A model generated the notes under the pieces. It saw only the letters and a list, made by a program, of their open reading frames with translations, was not told where the DNA came from and ran no database searches. A DNA stretch of 64,000 nt from Cerasicoccus frondis (GTDB lineage Bacteria; Verrucomicrobiota; Verrucomicrobiia; Opitutales; Cerasicoccaceae), in NCBI GenBank assembly GCA_031296915.1, contig JAVDPC010000002.1, positions 248,001 through 312,000 on the forward strand, given 5' to 3'. The translations under genes and the position numbers were made by a program. Shown here piece by piece: positions 8,310-17,454 of the stretch; the stretch's first letter is position 1; the number at the start of each line of letters is the position of its first letter.

Positions 8310-11119
8310 GCGACGTCCCCAATAGCTTTCCGATGCTCGACCTCTACCAGCAAGAGGTCGAAACGCAAGGTGCTGCGCTCAACGAAGGGCTTGTCGCGTG
8401 GGAATCCGACCCCGCCTCTGCAGACATCGACGGCCTCATGCGCGCCGCCCACTCGCTCAAGGGCGCCGCTCGTATCGTCGGCCTCGACATGGTGGGCAAG
8501 GTCGCCCACAACCTAGAGGACCTCATGGTCGCTGCAGGCAAGGGTGAGGTGACCCTCGGTTCCGACCAGCTCGACTGGCTGTTCAATGCAGTCGACATCC
8601 TCGTCGAATCCGGCAAACAGGCCGAGGATAAGCTAGGCGCCTGGCTCAAAGACAATGCCGCCTGGGCTGACGAAGTTTGCAAAGGCCTCGCCAAAATTCA
8701 GGCTGATGGCGGTGTTGCTGAGGCCAGCAAAGCTGAGCCCGCCCCCGAGCCCGTTGCTGAGCCTGCGCAGCCCGCAGCCCCCCCAAAAGACGCGCCCAAG
8801 CCAGCGCAAACCATCAAGCCGCCCAAGCAAACGCCCGATCTTTCGATGATCGATCTCTACCGTATGGAGGCCGAGCAACAGATCGGCGCGCTGAAGGAAG
8901 GGCTCGACCATTTTGACCCCGCCACGGCTGACGCCGACGCGATGGAGCCACTGATGCGCGCCGCCCACTCCATGAAAGGCGCTGCCCGCATTGTCGGCCT
9001 CATGGCTGCCGTCGAAATGTCCAAACTGATCGAGGACGCGTTTAACGCCGCGATTAAAGGCGACATCCAACTGGCGCCTGAGCATGTCGAAAACTTTTCC
9101 CGCGCCGCCCATTACCTGGGCGAATTCTCCCTCGCTGGTGACGCCGACCTCGCCGAATGGCCGGAAAAGCATGCCGAAGATTACTCGGCTATTATGGACG
9201 ACCTCCAGCGCACGCTGGCGGGTGAAACGCTGCTCTCGGCCACGCCTCCCGAACCAGCGCCCGCCCCCCCGGCGCCAGAACCTGTAGTAAAGGGACCAGC
9301 TTCGGCGCAACCGACGCCATCTAAACCCAACCGCCGCGAACGCGCCAAGCCCGACGCCGCCGCAACTCCCGAAAAAAAGAACGACAGCGTCGTCCGCGTG
9401 TCGGCTGACAGCCTGAACCGCCTGATGGGGCTTGCTGCGGAAACCGTCGTCGAAACCGGCCAACTTGAAACTTTCCGAGACACCCTGCTCCGACTGAAGG
9501 AAGCGCAGGGCGAGCTCAGCAGCCGCATCGACGCCAGCGAGCGCATTCTCGACCGCCTCGAACTCGCCCCCGAATCGCGCGTACACTTTGAGCAGATACG
9601 GCAGTCCGCCGAACGCTCACTGACTCTCGTCCGCGAACAGTTGGAACACTTCGACGCCTTTGCCCGGCGCAACACCTTGCTCTCTGACCGCCTCTACCGC
9701 GAAGTGCTCGCCAGCCGCATGCGCCCCTTTAACGATGGCGTGCAGGGCTTTCCCCGGATGGTGCGCGACGTTGCCCGCACGCTCGGCAAAACGGTGCGTT
9801 TTGAGATCGAAGGCAAGGAAACACCCGTCGACCGCGATATTCTGGAGCGTCTCGAAGCGCCGCTGAACCACATTCTCCGCAATGCTTGCGACCACGGCAT
9901 GGAGATGCCTGATGAGCGGACCGCCGCAGGCAAAGATCCGGCAGGCTCATTAACCCTCAGCGCCCGCCACAGCGCCGGCATGCTCGTGGTTGAAGTCAAA
10001 GATGACGGGCGCGGGATCGACTGCGAAAAACTGCGCGGCAAGGTCGTGGAGAAGCAGTTTGCGACGCAGGAAATGGTCTCCCAAATGAGCGAAGAAGAGG
10101 TGCTGGAATTCCTGTTCCTGCCCGGTTTTTCGACCGCTGGCAAAGTTACCGAAATTTCGGGGCGCGGCGTTGGACTCGACGTCGTGCAAACGCTCATGCA
10201 GCAGATCGGCGGGCAGGCGCGCATCAAAACCGCAGTTGGCGTCGGCACGACTTTTCACCTTCAGGTGCCGATCACGCGGTCGGTAATCCGCGCACTGCTG
10301 GCGGAAATCGATGGCGAGCCCTATGCGTTCCCACTTAGCCGCATCGCACGCACGCTGCGCATGGACTACGGCCAACTGAAGATGGTCGAAAACCGCCAGT
10401 ATTTTGAAATGGAAGGCCAGAATGTCGGCCTGGCGCCGGCGCGTTCCGCACTGGGTTTCACGGGCGCCATCAACACCACGACTCCCGATCTGGACATCGT
10501 CGTCGTCAATGATCGCAACCAGCTATACGGCATCGAAGTCGACAGGTTGATCGGCGAAGCAGACCTCGTGGTGCGCCCGCTGGATAAGCGCCTAGGCAAG
10601 GTGCCCGGCGTCAGCTCCGCCTCGCTCACCGAGAGCGGCGAACCCATCCTGATCCTCGACGTCGAAGACCTCATCGCCTCCATTGATAAGTTGCTCTCTG
10701 GCGGCGCTCGTCTGGAGTCCAAGCGAGGCGAAGTCTTTGCCGAAAAGACCAACTGCAAGCGCATTCTTGTGGTCGACGATTCGATCACGGTGCGCGAAAC
10801 CGAACGCCAGCTCCTGGAAAACGCAGGCTACGCAGTGGAAGTCGCCGTGGACGGAGCCGACGGCTGGAACGCCGTCCGCCTGGGCGAGTTTGATCTCGTC
10901 GTGAGCGACATCGACATGCCGCGCATGAACGGCTACGAATTCGTTTCCAAGATCCGCAGCGATAACCGCCTGGAAAATTTACCCGTCATCGTCGTCTCTT
11001 ATAAAGACCGCGAAGAAGACCGCATCAAGGGGCTCGAAGCCGGCGCCGATTACTACCTGACGAAGAGTTCTTTCCAAGACGACACGTTCATCCAAGCCGT
11101 CCGCGATTTAATCGATTAA
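8306..11119 (+). CDS. cheA: hybrid CheA histidine kinase with two Hpt domains and C-terminal receiver
   Basis: 937-residue core kinase of the operon. Two N-terminal Hpt domains are visible: AAHSLKGAARIVGL with phospho-His49 and AAHSMKGAARIVGL with His221. Each begins with a short amphipathic start (MLDLYQQE / MIDLYRME), and they are separated by Ala/Pro linkers. After a second Pro-rich linker come the dimerisation region, the ATPase (N-box NHILRNACDHG near 520, then DDGRGID and GRGVGLDVV), a CheW-like domain, and a receiver domain. The receiver has RILVVDDS, acceptor Asp868 in VVSDIDMPRMNGYE, and a distal YLTKSS lysine. The kinase thus carries its own receiver, as WspE does. GTG start overlaps the CheW stop. 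The gene is followed by a terminator. No separate CheY, CheB or GGDEF output gene follows, so the phospho-target must be elsewhere or be the attached receiver. Confidence 0.94.
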   Translation: MSDVPNSFPMLDLYQQEVETQGAALNEGLVAWESDPASADIDGLMRAAHSLKGAARIVGLDMVGKVAHNLEDLMVAAGKGEVTLGSDQLDWLFNAVDILVESGKQAEDKLGAWLKDNAAWADEVCKGLAKIQADGGVAEASKAEPAPEPVAEPAQPAAPPKDAPKPAQTIKPPKQTPDLSMIDLYRMEAEQQIGALKEGLDHFDPATADADAMEPLMRAAHSMKGAARIVGLMAAVEMSKLIEDAFNAAIKGDIQLAPEHVENFSRAAHYLGEFSLAGDADLAEWPEKHAEDYSAIMDDLQRTLAGETLLSATPPEPAPAPPAPEPVVKGPASAQPTPSKPNRRERAKPDAAATPEKKNDSVVRVSADSLNRLMGLAAETVVETGQLETFRDTLLRLKEAQGELSSRIDASERILDRLELAPESRVHFEQIRQSAERSLTLVREQLEHFDAFARRNTLLSDRLYREVLASRMRPFNDGVQGFPRMVRDVARTLGKTVRFEIEGKETPVDRDILERLEAPLNHILRNACDHGMEMPDERTAAGKDPAGSLTLSARHSAGMLVVEVKDDGRGIDCEKLRGKVVEKQFATQEMVSQMSEEEVLEFLFLPGFSTAGKVTEISGRGVGLDVVQTLMQQIGGQARIKTAVGVGTTFHLQVPITRSVIRALLAEIDGEPYAFPLSRIARTLRMDYGQLKMVENRQYFEMEGQNVGLAPARSALGFTGAINTTTPDLDIVVVNDRNQLYGIEVDRLIGEADLVVRPLDKRLGKVPGVSSASLTESGEPILILDVEDLIASIDKLLSGGARLESKRGEVFAEKTNCKRILVVDDSITVRETERQLLENAGYAVEVAVDGADGWNAVRLGEFDLVVSDIDMPRMNGYEFVSKIRSDNRLENLPVIVVSYKDREEDRIKGLEAGADYYLTKSSFQDDTFIQAVRDLID

Positions 11120-11146
11120 AACAATCGTAATTACTGATTTAAAATT

Positions 11147-11178
11147 AAAGGCATACCACATATGTGGTATGCCTTTTT
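11147..11178. terminator. bidirectional intrinsic terminator (30-bp perfect palindrome)
   Basis: Bases 11147-11176 form a perfect palindrome: AAAGGCATACCACA pairs with TGTGGTATGCCTTT around a central TA. It is followed by further T residues on the plus strand and flanked by A residues on the other side. It lies 27 bases after the cheA stop and about 50 bases after the stop of the convergent minus-strand gene, so it can end transcription from both sides. Confidence 0.85.
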
Positions 11179-11230
11179 CCGCACCCATCTCCCCCAAGAT
11201 GAAGCGCGAGAAGATCAAAAAATTAGTCTT

Positions 11231-11980
11231 TTAACGAATCTGCTTACGGCGACGACGCATCATGGTAAGCACCATAATGCCAGCACCAGCTATCATCGCA
11301 TACGTAGACGGCTCCGGGATCATGGCTGCTTCATTAAACGTGGTGGCGACCACGAGATTGTCCATAATCATGGAATTGCCATTGGTGTCAGTGCCTCTTT
11401 TGGCAAAGAAAGTATCCAGGGCGCTGATGCCAGTATCACCCGTTATCGTACTAATGATGGTGCCAGTCGCTTCGGACCAGATTGTGGTCGTGTCATAATT
11501 ACTGCCATTCGCCCCAGAAGCCGAAATGGTGATCACAATGCGCGTGGGATCGCCATAAGCCGTGTAGCTTGCATTGTAGCTGGAATCATCATCGAAGTTG
11601 CGAGCGCGAACGGTTGGCTCTGATGAATTGGAGAACGTAGCCCCGCCAGAATTAAAGTAATCTGCGTCATCGCTTGCGAGAATCCAAAAGAAGTTAGTCG
11701 CGCCTGGACGGAAATCAACATCGACACCAATATAAACAGTGCCAGTTTGCTCGGTGAATGCGTGCGAAATGGAGGCATCCAAAACATTATTTGGAGACTG
11801 AACACCGTTTCCGCCGTCATAGGAGACAATCGTGTAGGAGTCTGCCGTCCAGCCGCCTTGGCCATTGATGGATGTGCCTTGAGTGTATGACTCAAAATCG
11901 TCTTGGAAAATAATCGTCGCGTTCGCAGTGGAAAGCAGGGCAGTAGCTGCTGATAGGATAAGTATGTTCTTCGTTTTCAT
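11231..11980 (-). CDS. PEP-CTERM secreted protein
   Basis: 249-residue protein with a Sec signal peptide (MKTKNILILSAATALLSTANA) and a C-terminal PEP-CTERM sorting signal: MIPEPSTYAMIAGAG, then a hydrophobic helix, then an arginine-rich end. PEP-CTERM proteins are processed by an exosortase and are typical of bacteria making exopolysaccharide or living in biofilms; no exosortase gene is in the window. The mature part begins IIFQDDFESYTQGTSINGQGG and is predicted beta-rich, resembling concanavalin-like 'DDFESY' lectin-type domains, so carbohydrate binding is possible but unproven. The next upstream gene encodes a paralogue lacking the sorting signal. It converges on the chemosensory operon and shares its terminator. 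Confidence 0.82.
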   Translation of the reverse strand: MKTKNILILSAATALLSTANATIIFQDDFESYTQGTSINGQGGWTADSYTIVSYDGGNGVQSPNNVLDASISHAFTEQTGTVYIGVDVDFRPGATNFFWILASDDADYFNSGGATFSNSSEPTVRARNFDDDSSYNASYTAYGDPTRIVITISASGANGSNYDTTTIWSEATGTIISTITGDTGISALDTFFAKRGTDTNGNSMIMDNLVVATTFNEAAMIPEPSTYAMIAGAGIMVLTMMRRRRKQIR

Positions 11981-12022
11981 AGTGTCTATTTTTAGGGTAT
12001 AGGTGATAGGAGGTGTAAACTG

Positions 12023-12697
12023 CTAGCGAGTAGGCTTAGCCGCCTCGTCAAAAGTCGTTGCAACAACCAAGTTATCCATGATCATTGCGGAGTGCCCCAC
12101 AGAGCTTCTCCGACCATAGAATAAATTGAGCTCATTGGCTTGGATCTTCCCATAAATGTATTCGCTGGGCGCGTCCCGATCGCTCTGAGGATCAAACCAA
12201 GTTTTACAGATAAAATCATGACCCGATTTCGTAACCTCCATCACCATACGGGCAGGATTGCGATAAAGAGACTTAGAGCTCGTCTTGGTTTGTTCTGCTG
12301 ACTCCCGGACCCGAAGAGCCACGGCTGGCTGATAGTCGATAGCGCCGAATACCGCTCCGATTGCGTTGTCATCGTCAAATCCATTGGTAGCCGCGACCCA
12401 GAAGAAGTTCGCTGAGCTCACAGAGAAATCCACGTCCAAGCCAATGTATACCGTTTTATGGCCCCCCTCAAACGCATGCGATATGGCTGCATCAGGAACA
12501 TCTCTTCCTGAATGTAGCGCTTGTCCGTCGGCCACGCTAACAATTGTATACGAGTCACTCCCAGTCCAACCACGCTGTCCTTCGATCGCTTTACCGACGC
12601 GGTATGACTCGAAGTCATCTTTAAATAGAACTTCAGCTCGGGCGGTTGTTAAAACCGCAACTAACGCTACAATAAAAAGCAATGCTGTCTTGGTCAT
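12023..12697 (-). CDS. secreted paralogue of the PEP-CTERM neighbour, lacking the sorting signal
   Basis: About 224 residues from the ATG at 12697, where the signal peptide MTKTALLFIVALVAVLTTARA begins; an ATG at 12763 in frame would bury it behind 22 extra residues and is not favoured. The mature protein parallels its downstream neighbour throughout: LFKDDFESYRVGKAIEGQRG, then DSYTIVS, DAAISHAFE, TVYIGLDVDF, ANFFWVAA, and a shared end SAMIMDNLVVATTFDEAA. In the neighbour that end runs on into MIPEP and a transmembrane anchor; here it stops after KPTR. It is therefore a tandem duplicate predicted to be released rather than anchored. Function is unknown; a beta-sandwich glycan-binding role is a guess. 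Confidence 0.75.
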   Translation of the reverse strand: MTKTALLFIVALVAVLTTARAEVLFKDDFESYRVGKAIEGQRGWTGSDSYTIVSVADGQALHSGRDVPDAAISHAFEGGHKTVYIGLDVDFSVSSANFFWVAATNGFDDDNAIGAVFGAIDYQPAVALRVRESAEQTKTSSKSLYRNPARMVMEVTKSGHDFICKTWFDPQSDRDAPSEYIYGKIQANELNLFYGRRSSVGHSAMIMDNLVVATTFDEAAKPTR

Positions 12698-12898
12698 GGG
12701 GGCAAGGAATGAGGTTATTTGAAGAAAATTGGCCATTTGGCCATTCGCGGTGGGTAAATTCAAATTTTGGTATTAGCCTACTGCATTTAACGACACTTAC
12801 CTTACCTTATTTAATCAAAGTCGCAAAACTATAGGCTTGTGGTTTCTGTATATACTTTTGTCTAAAACGATACCATAATTGTTCAGCATCAACCGATT

Positions 12899-13627
12899 TC
12901 ATCTTTCCGGCGACTGAGCCAGCATTTCAAAAATAATCGGGTTCATCGCATTCGCCCAAATCTCATACCCCGGTGCGAGAGGATGAAGCGCATCAGGCGA
13001 CATTTCTTTCGTGTAATATCCATTTTCGTCCAGCAATTGGTCGCCGATATCTAAATACTCCACGCGAGGGTTTTCTGCCATTTTGGCGATAATTTGGTTA
13101 ACCTTGAGGATTTTTGCCCGCTCCGGAGCATCCGGCTTATAACCACGCGGGAACAAGCCCATCAACACGACTTGGCATGATGGGCATTCGCTAAGAACTT
13201 CGTTAACGATGGCCTCGACGCCTTCTGCAATTTGCTCAGCGCTGTCTCGGTGTATATTGTTAATCCCCGCGAGCACGACAGCAACTTTAGGGTTCACTTC
13301 AGCCAAACTGCCATTCTGCAGGCGCCACAGGATGTTCTCGGTCTTGTCACCGCTGATTCCCATATTGAAGACGCCCATTTTGGCGTAATGTTTGTCCCAA
13401 ACGGATTTTCCGCGGCTTCCGCTAGCCCAATTATACGTGATGGAGTCGCCAATGAATACGATTTCGGAGCCAGACTGTTTAAGCCGCTTCTCGATCGAAT
13501 TATGCTGATCCAGCCAAGTATTGCGCATCTCCGGATTTGCCGCTGGGTTTGCAGTGGCATCTGCATATGCGATTGCGCTGACCGATAGCGCCAAAGCCAA
13601 GATAGACTGAGTCAATTTGAGTTTCAT
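12899..13627 (-). CDS. secreted SGNH/GDSL hydrolase
   Basis: 242-residue esterase-type hydrolase with a signal peptide ending near YADA. SGNH blocks are visible: IVFIGDSITYNW (catalytic Ser62), GISGDKTENILWR (block II Gly), VLAGINNIHRDS (block III Asn), and SPDALHPLAPGYEIWA with Asp212 and His215 completing the triad. The lineage resembles PAF-acetylhydrolase-like or sialate/carbohydrate esterases that remove acetyl groups from glycans. Sitting among secreted carbohydrate-active genes, deacetylation of a polysaccharide is the likeliest role, but the substrate cannot be read from the sequence. Confidence 0.88.
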   Translation of the reverse strand: MKLKLTQSILALALSVSAIAYADATANPAANPEMRNTWLDQHNSIEKRLKQSGSEIVFIGDSITYNWASGSRGKSVWDKHYAKMGVFNMGISGDKTENILWRLQNGSLAEVNPKVAVVLAGINNIHRDSAEQIAEGVEAIVNEVLSECPSCQVVLMGLFPRGYKPDAPERAKILKVNQIIAKMAENPRVEYLDIGDQLLDENGYYTKEMSPDALHPLAPGYEIWANAMNPIIFEMLAQSPER

Positions 13628-13673
13628 AAAATATTAAAAAGGAGAGTGACCAGGCCACACATACACTTTGAAG

Positions 13674-14414
13674 CTAGAGGTGTCGGTGCCCAAACATGTC
13701 GTTTTTGTTATCCGCAAGATCATCGTAATCGATGGCTTCGACATGACCGTCCACAAAACACATATTAGCTTTTCCACCGTGAAGCGGATTTGCTTCAGTT
13801 GATCTACCCCAATTACTACACTCAGGGCATACCATGCTAATCCACGAGGCCTGACGCGAGCGGGACCAAACATCGCCAATCAATACGATTTCTGCTGGTC
13901 GTGTTACTTGACTCAAGTAAACCGGATCGCCCATTGGGAGAACGACATGGCTACGATTTGTTCCGTAACCGGCGCCCCAGGATAATTCATCATCATCCAA
14001 GGACGGACATTGCCACACGCCGCCGCGCATATTGCCGTGTCGCTCAATTGCCCATCGCTCGGGTGGCGCATAACTTGCAAGCTTGTTCGGGTAATACCAC
14101 TCGTTTCCAGCATCCTTTTCTTCATCCGTCGAATGCTCCGTTGGCAAGGCCCCAGTGTGGTCGCTCGTATACAATAGAAATGCCGATCCGAGCTGTCTTA
14201 AATTGCCAGCACACTCAGAAGCCTGAGCTGACTCACGCACATGCCCAACGACCGGTATCAATATCGCCGATAAAGTCGCAACTATAGCAATAACTGCGAG
14301 CAGTTCGACCAGAGTAAAACCCGACTGGCGGGAAGGCGACGCAACTGCTTGGTTTGTAGAAAACGGTAAAAGCATAGGAGGGGTATCCATGCATTGTATA
14401 TTAGTTTCAGTCAT
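13674..14414 (-). CDS. prepilin-type N-terminal / H-X9-DG C-terminal protein
   Basis: Pseudopilin-like protein. After a leader of up to 32 residues comes RQSGFTLVELLAVIAIVAT, the type IV prepilin cleavage and methylation motif (cut before F), then a hydrophobic helix. The C-terminus has HGGKANMCFVDGHVEAI, the H-X9-DG signature of the very large pseudopilin families of Verrucomicrobia, Planctomycetes and Lentisphaerae. The globular part has several Trp/Cys-containing motifs (WQCPSLDDDE, MVCPECSNW). The role of these families is unresolved; they are often next to secreted enzymes and may be minor pseudopilins of a type II-like export or surface system. The start could also be an internal Met at residue 9 or 14. 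Confidence 0.8.
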   Translation of the reverse strand: MTETNIQCMDTPPMLLPFSTNQAVASPSRQSGFTLVELLAVIAIVATLSAILIPVVGHVRESAQASECAGNLRQLGSAFLLYTSDHTGALPTEHSTDEEKDAGNEWYYPNKLASYAPPERWAIERHGNMRGGVWQCPSLDDDELSWGAGYGTNRSHVVLPMGDPVYLSQVTRPAEIVLIGDVWSRSRQASWISMVCPECSNWGRSTEANPLHGGKANMCFVDGHVEAIDYDDLADNKNDMFGHRHL

Positions 14415-14514
14415 TAACTGCGCACAACGGAGAAGAACCTCATTTTCCGCCTCAAAACTTGCATTATATGGTATGCCTTTTTGAACAGTTCTCGAACGAA
14501 GAACCCGAACTTAC

Positions 14515-14560
14515 CAAACAAAATGGCCCCACTAGTCTAGTTAACGACCAGTGGAGCCAT
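14515..14560 (-). terminator. intrinsic terminator after the GH28/49-like gene
   Basis: Bases 14523-14560 form an imperfect inverted repeat (ATGGCCCCACT pairing with AGTGGAGCCAT, one mismatch). Read on the minus strand it is followed by a T-rich stretch (TTTTGTTTG). It begins 23 bases beyond the stop of the minus-strand beta-helix gene. Confidence 0.6.
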
Positions 14561-14583
14561 CACCTAAGCTAAATCATTCCATC

Positions 14584-17454
14584 CTAATGAATCCTCACAT
14601 TTGAAAAATAGCCATTCGCTGCGCCATTAGCGTCATCGTCATTCAAAAACGTAAGGTAGCGAATAAAGCCTGTATAATGTTGCCCGATCGGAATCACATA
14701 GTGCTGATACCCACCCATACTATACGTTTCATAATTTCGAATCGCCCAATTCTGGACACCGAAAAGCTCAAAGGCCTGATTGGGAGCATGGCTGTTGTCG
14801 TCATCAAAGCCTATGCCCTGAATTTCTCCTTCTGAAGTGCTCATGTAATCGAATTCCAACACCGTATCACTCGTCACGGTGTAGTTGAGGCTAATCTTTT
14901 TCCAGGCGTTGCCGCTCAGGTGCAGCGTTGCCCCAGCGTCTTGGATTGAGTGCGAACCAAAATCCTGACCATTGCCATAGGCCGTCACATTGAATTCGTT
15001 GAAATTGACCCGGACGTCGCCTGCGCGCTCCAATACCCAATGGCTACTCGCATCACTGGCGTCAATGACATCACACTCCGCGTAACCGTACTCACCGCTT
15101 ACATGCATTCTGGAGGTAGATGCCCAGCGATTTCTAATCCGAGTATAAAAGCCATCGTAGTCTTCAAAGTCCCAATGGGAAGTCCACGCCCCACTCTGAA
15201 TAGACGTGCTTTCTACGTAATCCAGAGGCGTTCCCCGGTAGCGACTTTCCAAGTTCCAAGTGCGACTACTCACCCGGTTCACTACGCGAAAAAAACCATC
15301 GTGATCCACGAGCTTCCAGTGCGAAGATAAATCGTCAGCACTGGCATTTCCATACCGAGTAATTTCGATATCATTGTAGTAATCCAGAAACAGATATTCA
15401 CCCAATGATCGATTCCATATACGATAGTATTCCCCTGCGGGCGGAAGCCCATCGTACGGCGAAAATTGAAAATTCGGGGTATTGGGCCCGACTTCAATCC
15501 TGGAGGACGAGCCAGTGACGACTGAGCCATTAATGCTAATATCCTCAAACGAAACATTAGCAGCCTCATACGCATCACTCCAACCCGATGTGAGCATATA
15601 CAACCCACCATGTTCGCCGAAACACGTAATGTTCTTAAATGCGACGTCATTGACATGCCCCGGCTGACGCACCGTCATCCAGTGATTAATCGTTGGTCGC
15701 ACTAGAATGAGCGGGCTTTCGCTCGCAGCATTCGCAACGACTCGAATATCCTCAAACCGCACATTGGGACCAACAGTTCCGTTCTCACCAGGTTCAATCA
15801 AGAACGCCGGATTCATATCGTCATAGTGAATGATGTCGCAGTCCGTCACTGAAACATCACGGATATTATTGACGCGAGTCTCATGCCCCAAGAGGAAAAT
15901 CCGGGCACGATCTCCCCAGAAAATACAATCGCTGATCGCAATATTATCTAGATTCGCCCGAAGATCACTCATTCCTTTGAACGCAATGCAGTCATCGTCA
16001 GTGCGAATGAAACAATTTTCGATCGTCTGATTCACCGTACCATTGATCATATCAATGCCATCATCATTGGCCATATGGCCATTGCAGATCTTCAGATTGG
16101 AGATCTGCAGCCCATCACTATTCCAAGTAACAACTGTCCATCCCCAGGAAAAGCGCACAGTGACGCCTTCAACCATACAATCCAAGGCTCCATTTATATG
16201 CACTGGATAAGTCGTTGGGCCGCCCCATTTCGGATAGCAGGAACCGTCCAGAATTCCCCGCCCGCGTATACTGGCATTTTCGCAGCCAAACATCGTAACG
16301 CCAGCCTGCACAAAAGCGCCCCCTGCCAAGTAGAGTGTCTGGTTATCGCTTAAATCAATTCGACCAACTTCAGCATACATTCCCGGGCCAAAGTAGAGCA
16401 CGTCAGGATCGTTGGGATGTGGCGGCGCCAAGTCAGGTGGATTAGCAAATACATGCAATGCATGATTACTATCTTCTCCATCTGGAAGCACCGTAACCTG
16501 AGCTGGATCACTGACGGTGAAACTGATAGTGTTGCCACTCACAACTGGGCTGATGCCTAAAGATGCCGGCAAGATAACGGGATTAGAAACGCCTGCGCTT
16601 GAAGTCACGGACACAACCACTGAATCCGAAAAATCAAACTGACAAAAACTATAGTCATACCCGTTATTCTCAGCGCCAGCGTATACATCCAGCAAAACGC
16701 CATCGACACTTACAGCATAGTCAGTCGACAGAGGAGCCCCGAGCGGGGCGGGATATGCTATCAGATCCTTGACCGTCAGCACCTCAGTCCAACCAGTTGC
16801 CGCATATCGATTTGCCCAACTATCAGGAGTTAAATAGGACAGCCACGAGTACTGCTGCCCCACGGGCGCAGTCTCTGGGACAATGAAATCAAGGTCCAAA
16901 CTACCCAAGCCAGCATTAACAACTGTATCCACGACATCCAGATAGACGCCATCAGATACCCGCCGCACAATCGTCCTGAGAATTGTTCCATCAACCGGCG
17001 CATCATAAGTCACCGTCATACCAACAGTTTGCCCGGCGAAGGCATCTTCAGGCCCATGGATAGCCACATCCACCACAGACAACTCTTCGGTCCAACCCGT
17101 AGATACATATCGGTTACTCCAGCTATCTGGAGTCAAGTAGGCGAGCCAATCATATGCCTCTCCATTAGCCGCAGCATTCGGCACGGTCCATTCCACCATC
17201 GACGTACCGCCCCCTGCAATAACAGCAGTGTCCGTGACTTTCATATAGGCGCCGTCTGAAACCCTTCGAACGATGGTTCTCAAAATGGTATTATCCACTG
17301 GCGAATCATAATGAACAGTAGCAAGGACGGACTGCCCCGCACATGCGTTTTCAGGACCAGAAATGCGGACTTCCGCAGCGATACAACTCGAAGCTACACA
17401 TAGCAACAGGAGCGAGTAAGATACGACAACAAGTCGTTTCAACATTGTATTCAT
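14584..17454 (-). CDS. multidomain secreted GH28/GH49-like beta-helix glycosidase
   Basis: About 956 residues from ATG 17454, which starts the signal peptide (MNTMLKRLVVVSYSLLLLC); an upstream in-frame ATG at 17616 would add 54 residues without a signal and is not favoured. Order of parts: two tandem ~100-residue repeats (each with TILRTIVRRVSDG and YLTPDSW.NRY..TGWTE), about 29-230; a beta-sandwich then a right-handed beta-helix with GRGILDGSCYPKW, NDDGIDMINGT and TDDDCIAFKG (near 488), the acidic motifs of GH28/GH49-type glycosidases; a ricin-B-like region with repeated 'SSHW' motifs; and a C-terminal module (TLHLSGNAWKKI, then GEIQGIGFDDD) like the glycan-binding modules found at ends of secreted polysaccharide-degrading enzymes. 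It should cleave an extracellular polysaccharide; the substrate is unknown. It is divergent from the Verru_Chthon-A-like gene. Confidence 0.8.
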   Translation of the reverse strand: MNTMLKRLVVVSYSLLLLCVASSCIAAEVRISGPENACAGQSVLATVHYDSPVDNTILRTIVRRVSDGAYMKVTDTAVIAGGGTSMVEWTVPNAAANGEAYDWLAYLTPDSWSNRYVSTGWTEELSVVDVAIHGPEDAFAGQTVGMTVTYDAPVDGTILRTIVRRVSDGVYLDVVDTVVNAGLGSLDLDFIVPETAPVGQQYSWLSYLTPDSWANRYAATGWTEVLTVKDLIAYPAPLGAPLSTDYAVSVDGVLLDVYAGAENNGYDYSFCQFDFSDSVVVSVTSSAGVSNPVILPASLGISPVVSGNTISFTVSDPAQVTVLPDGEDSNHALHVFANPPDLAPPHPNDPDVLYFGPGMYAEVGRIDLSDNQTLYLAGGAFVQAGVTMFGCENASIRGRGILDGSCYPKWGGPTTYPVHINGALDCMVEGVTVRFSWGWTVVTWNSDGLQISNLKICNGHMANDDGIDMINGTVNQTIENCFIRTDDDCIAFKGMSDLRANLDNIAISDCIFWGDRARIFLLGHETRVNNIRDVSVTDCDIIHYDDMNPAFLIEPGENGTVGPNVRFEDIRVVANAASESPLILVRPTINHWMTVRQPGHVNDVAFKNITCFGEHGGLYMLTSGWSDAYEAANVSFEDISINGSVVTGSSSRIEVGPNTPNFQFSPYDGLPPAGEYYRIWNRSLGEYLFLDYYNDIEITRYGNASADDLSSHWKLVDHDGFFRVVNRVSSRTWNLESRYRGTPLDYVESTSIQSGAWTSHWDFEDYDGFYTRIRNRWASTSRMHVSGEYGYAECDVIDASDASSHWVLERAGDVRVNFNEFNVTAYGNGQDFGSHSIQDAGATLHLSGNAWKKISLNYTVTSDTVLEFDYMSTSEGEIQGIGFDDDNSHAPNQAFELFGVQNWAIRNYETYSMGGYQHYVIPIGQHYTGFIRYLTFLNDDDANGAANGYFSNVRIH

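Noticed and set aside
14469..14482. A 14-base exact match to the right arm of the cheA terminator
   Set aside because: The left arm is missing and no hairpin can form, so it is probably chance or a remnant and not a terminator.
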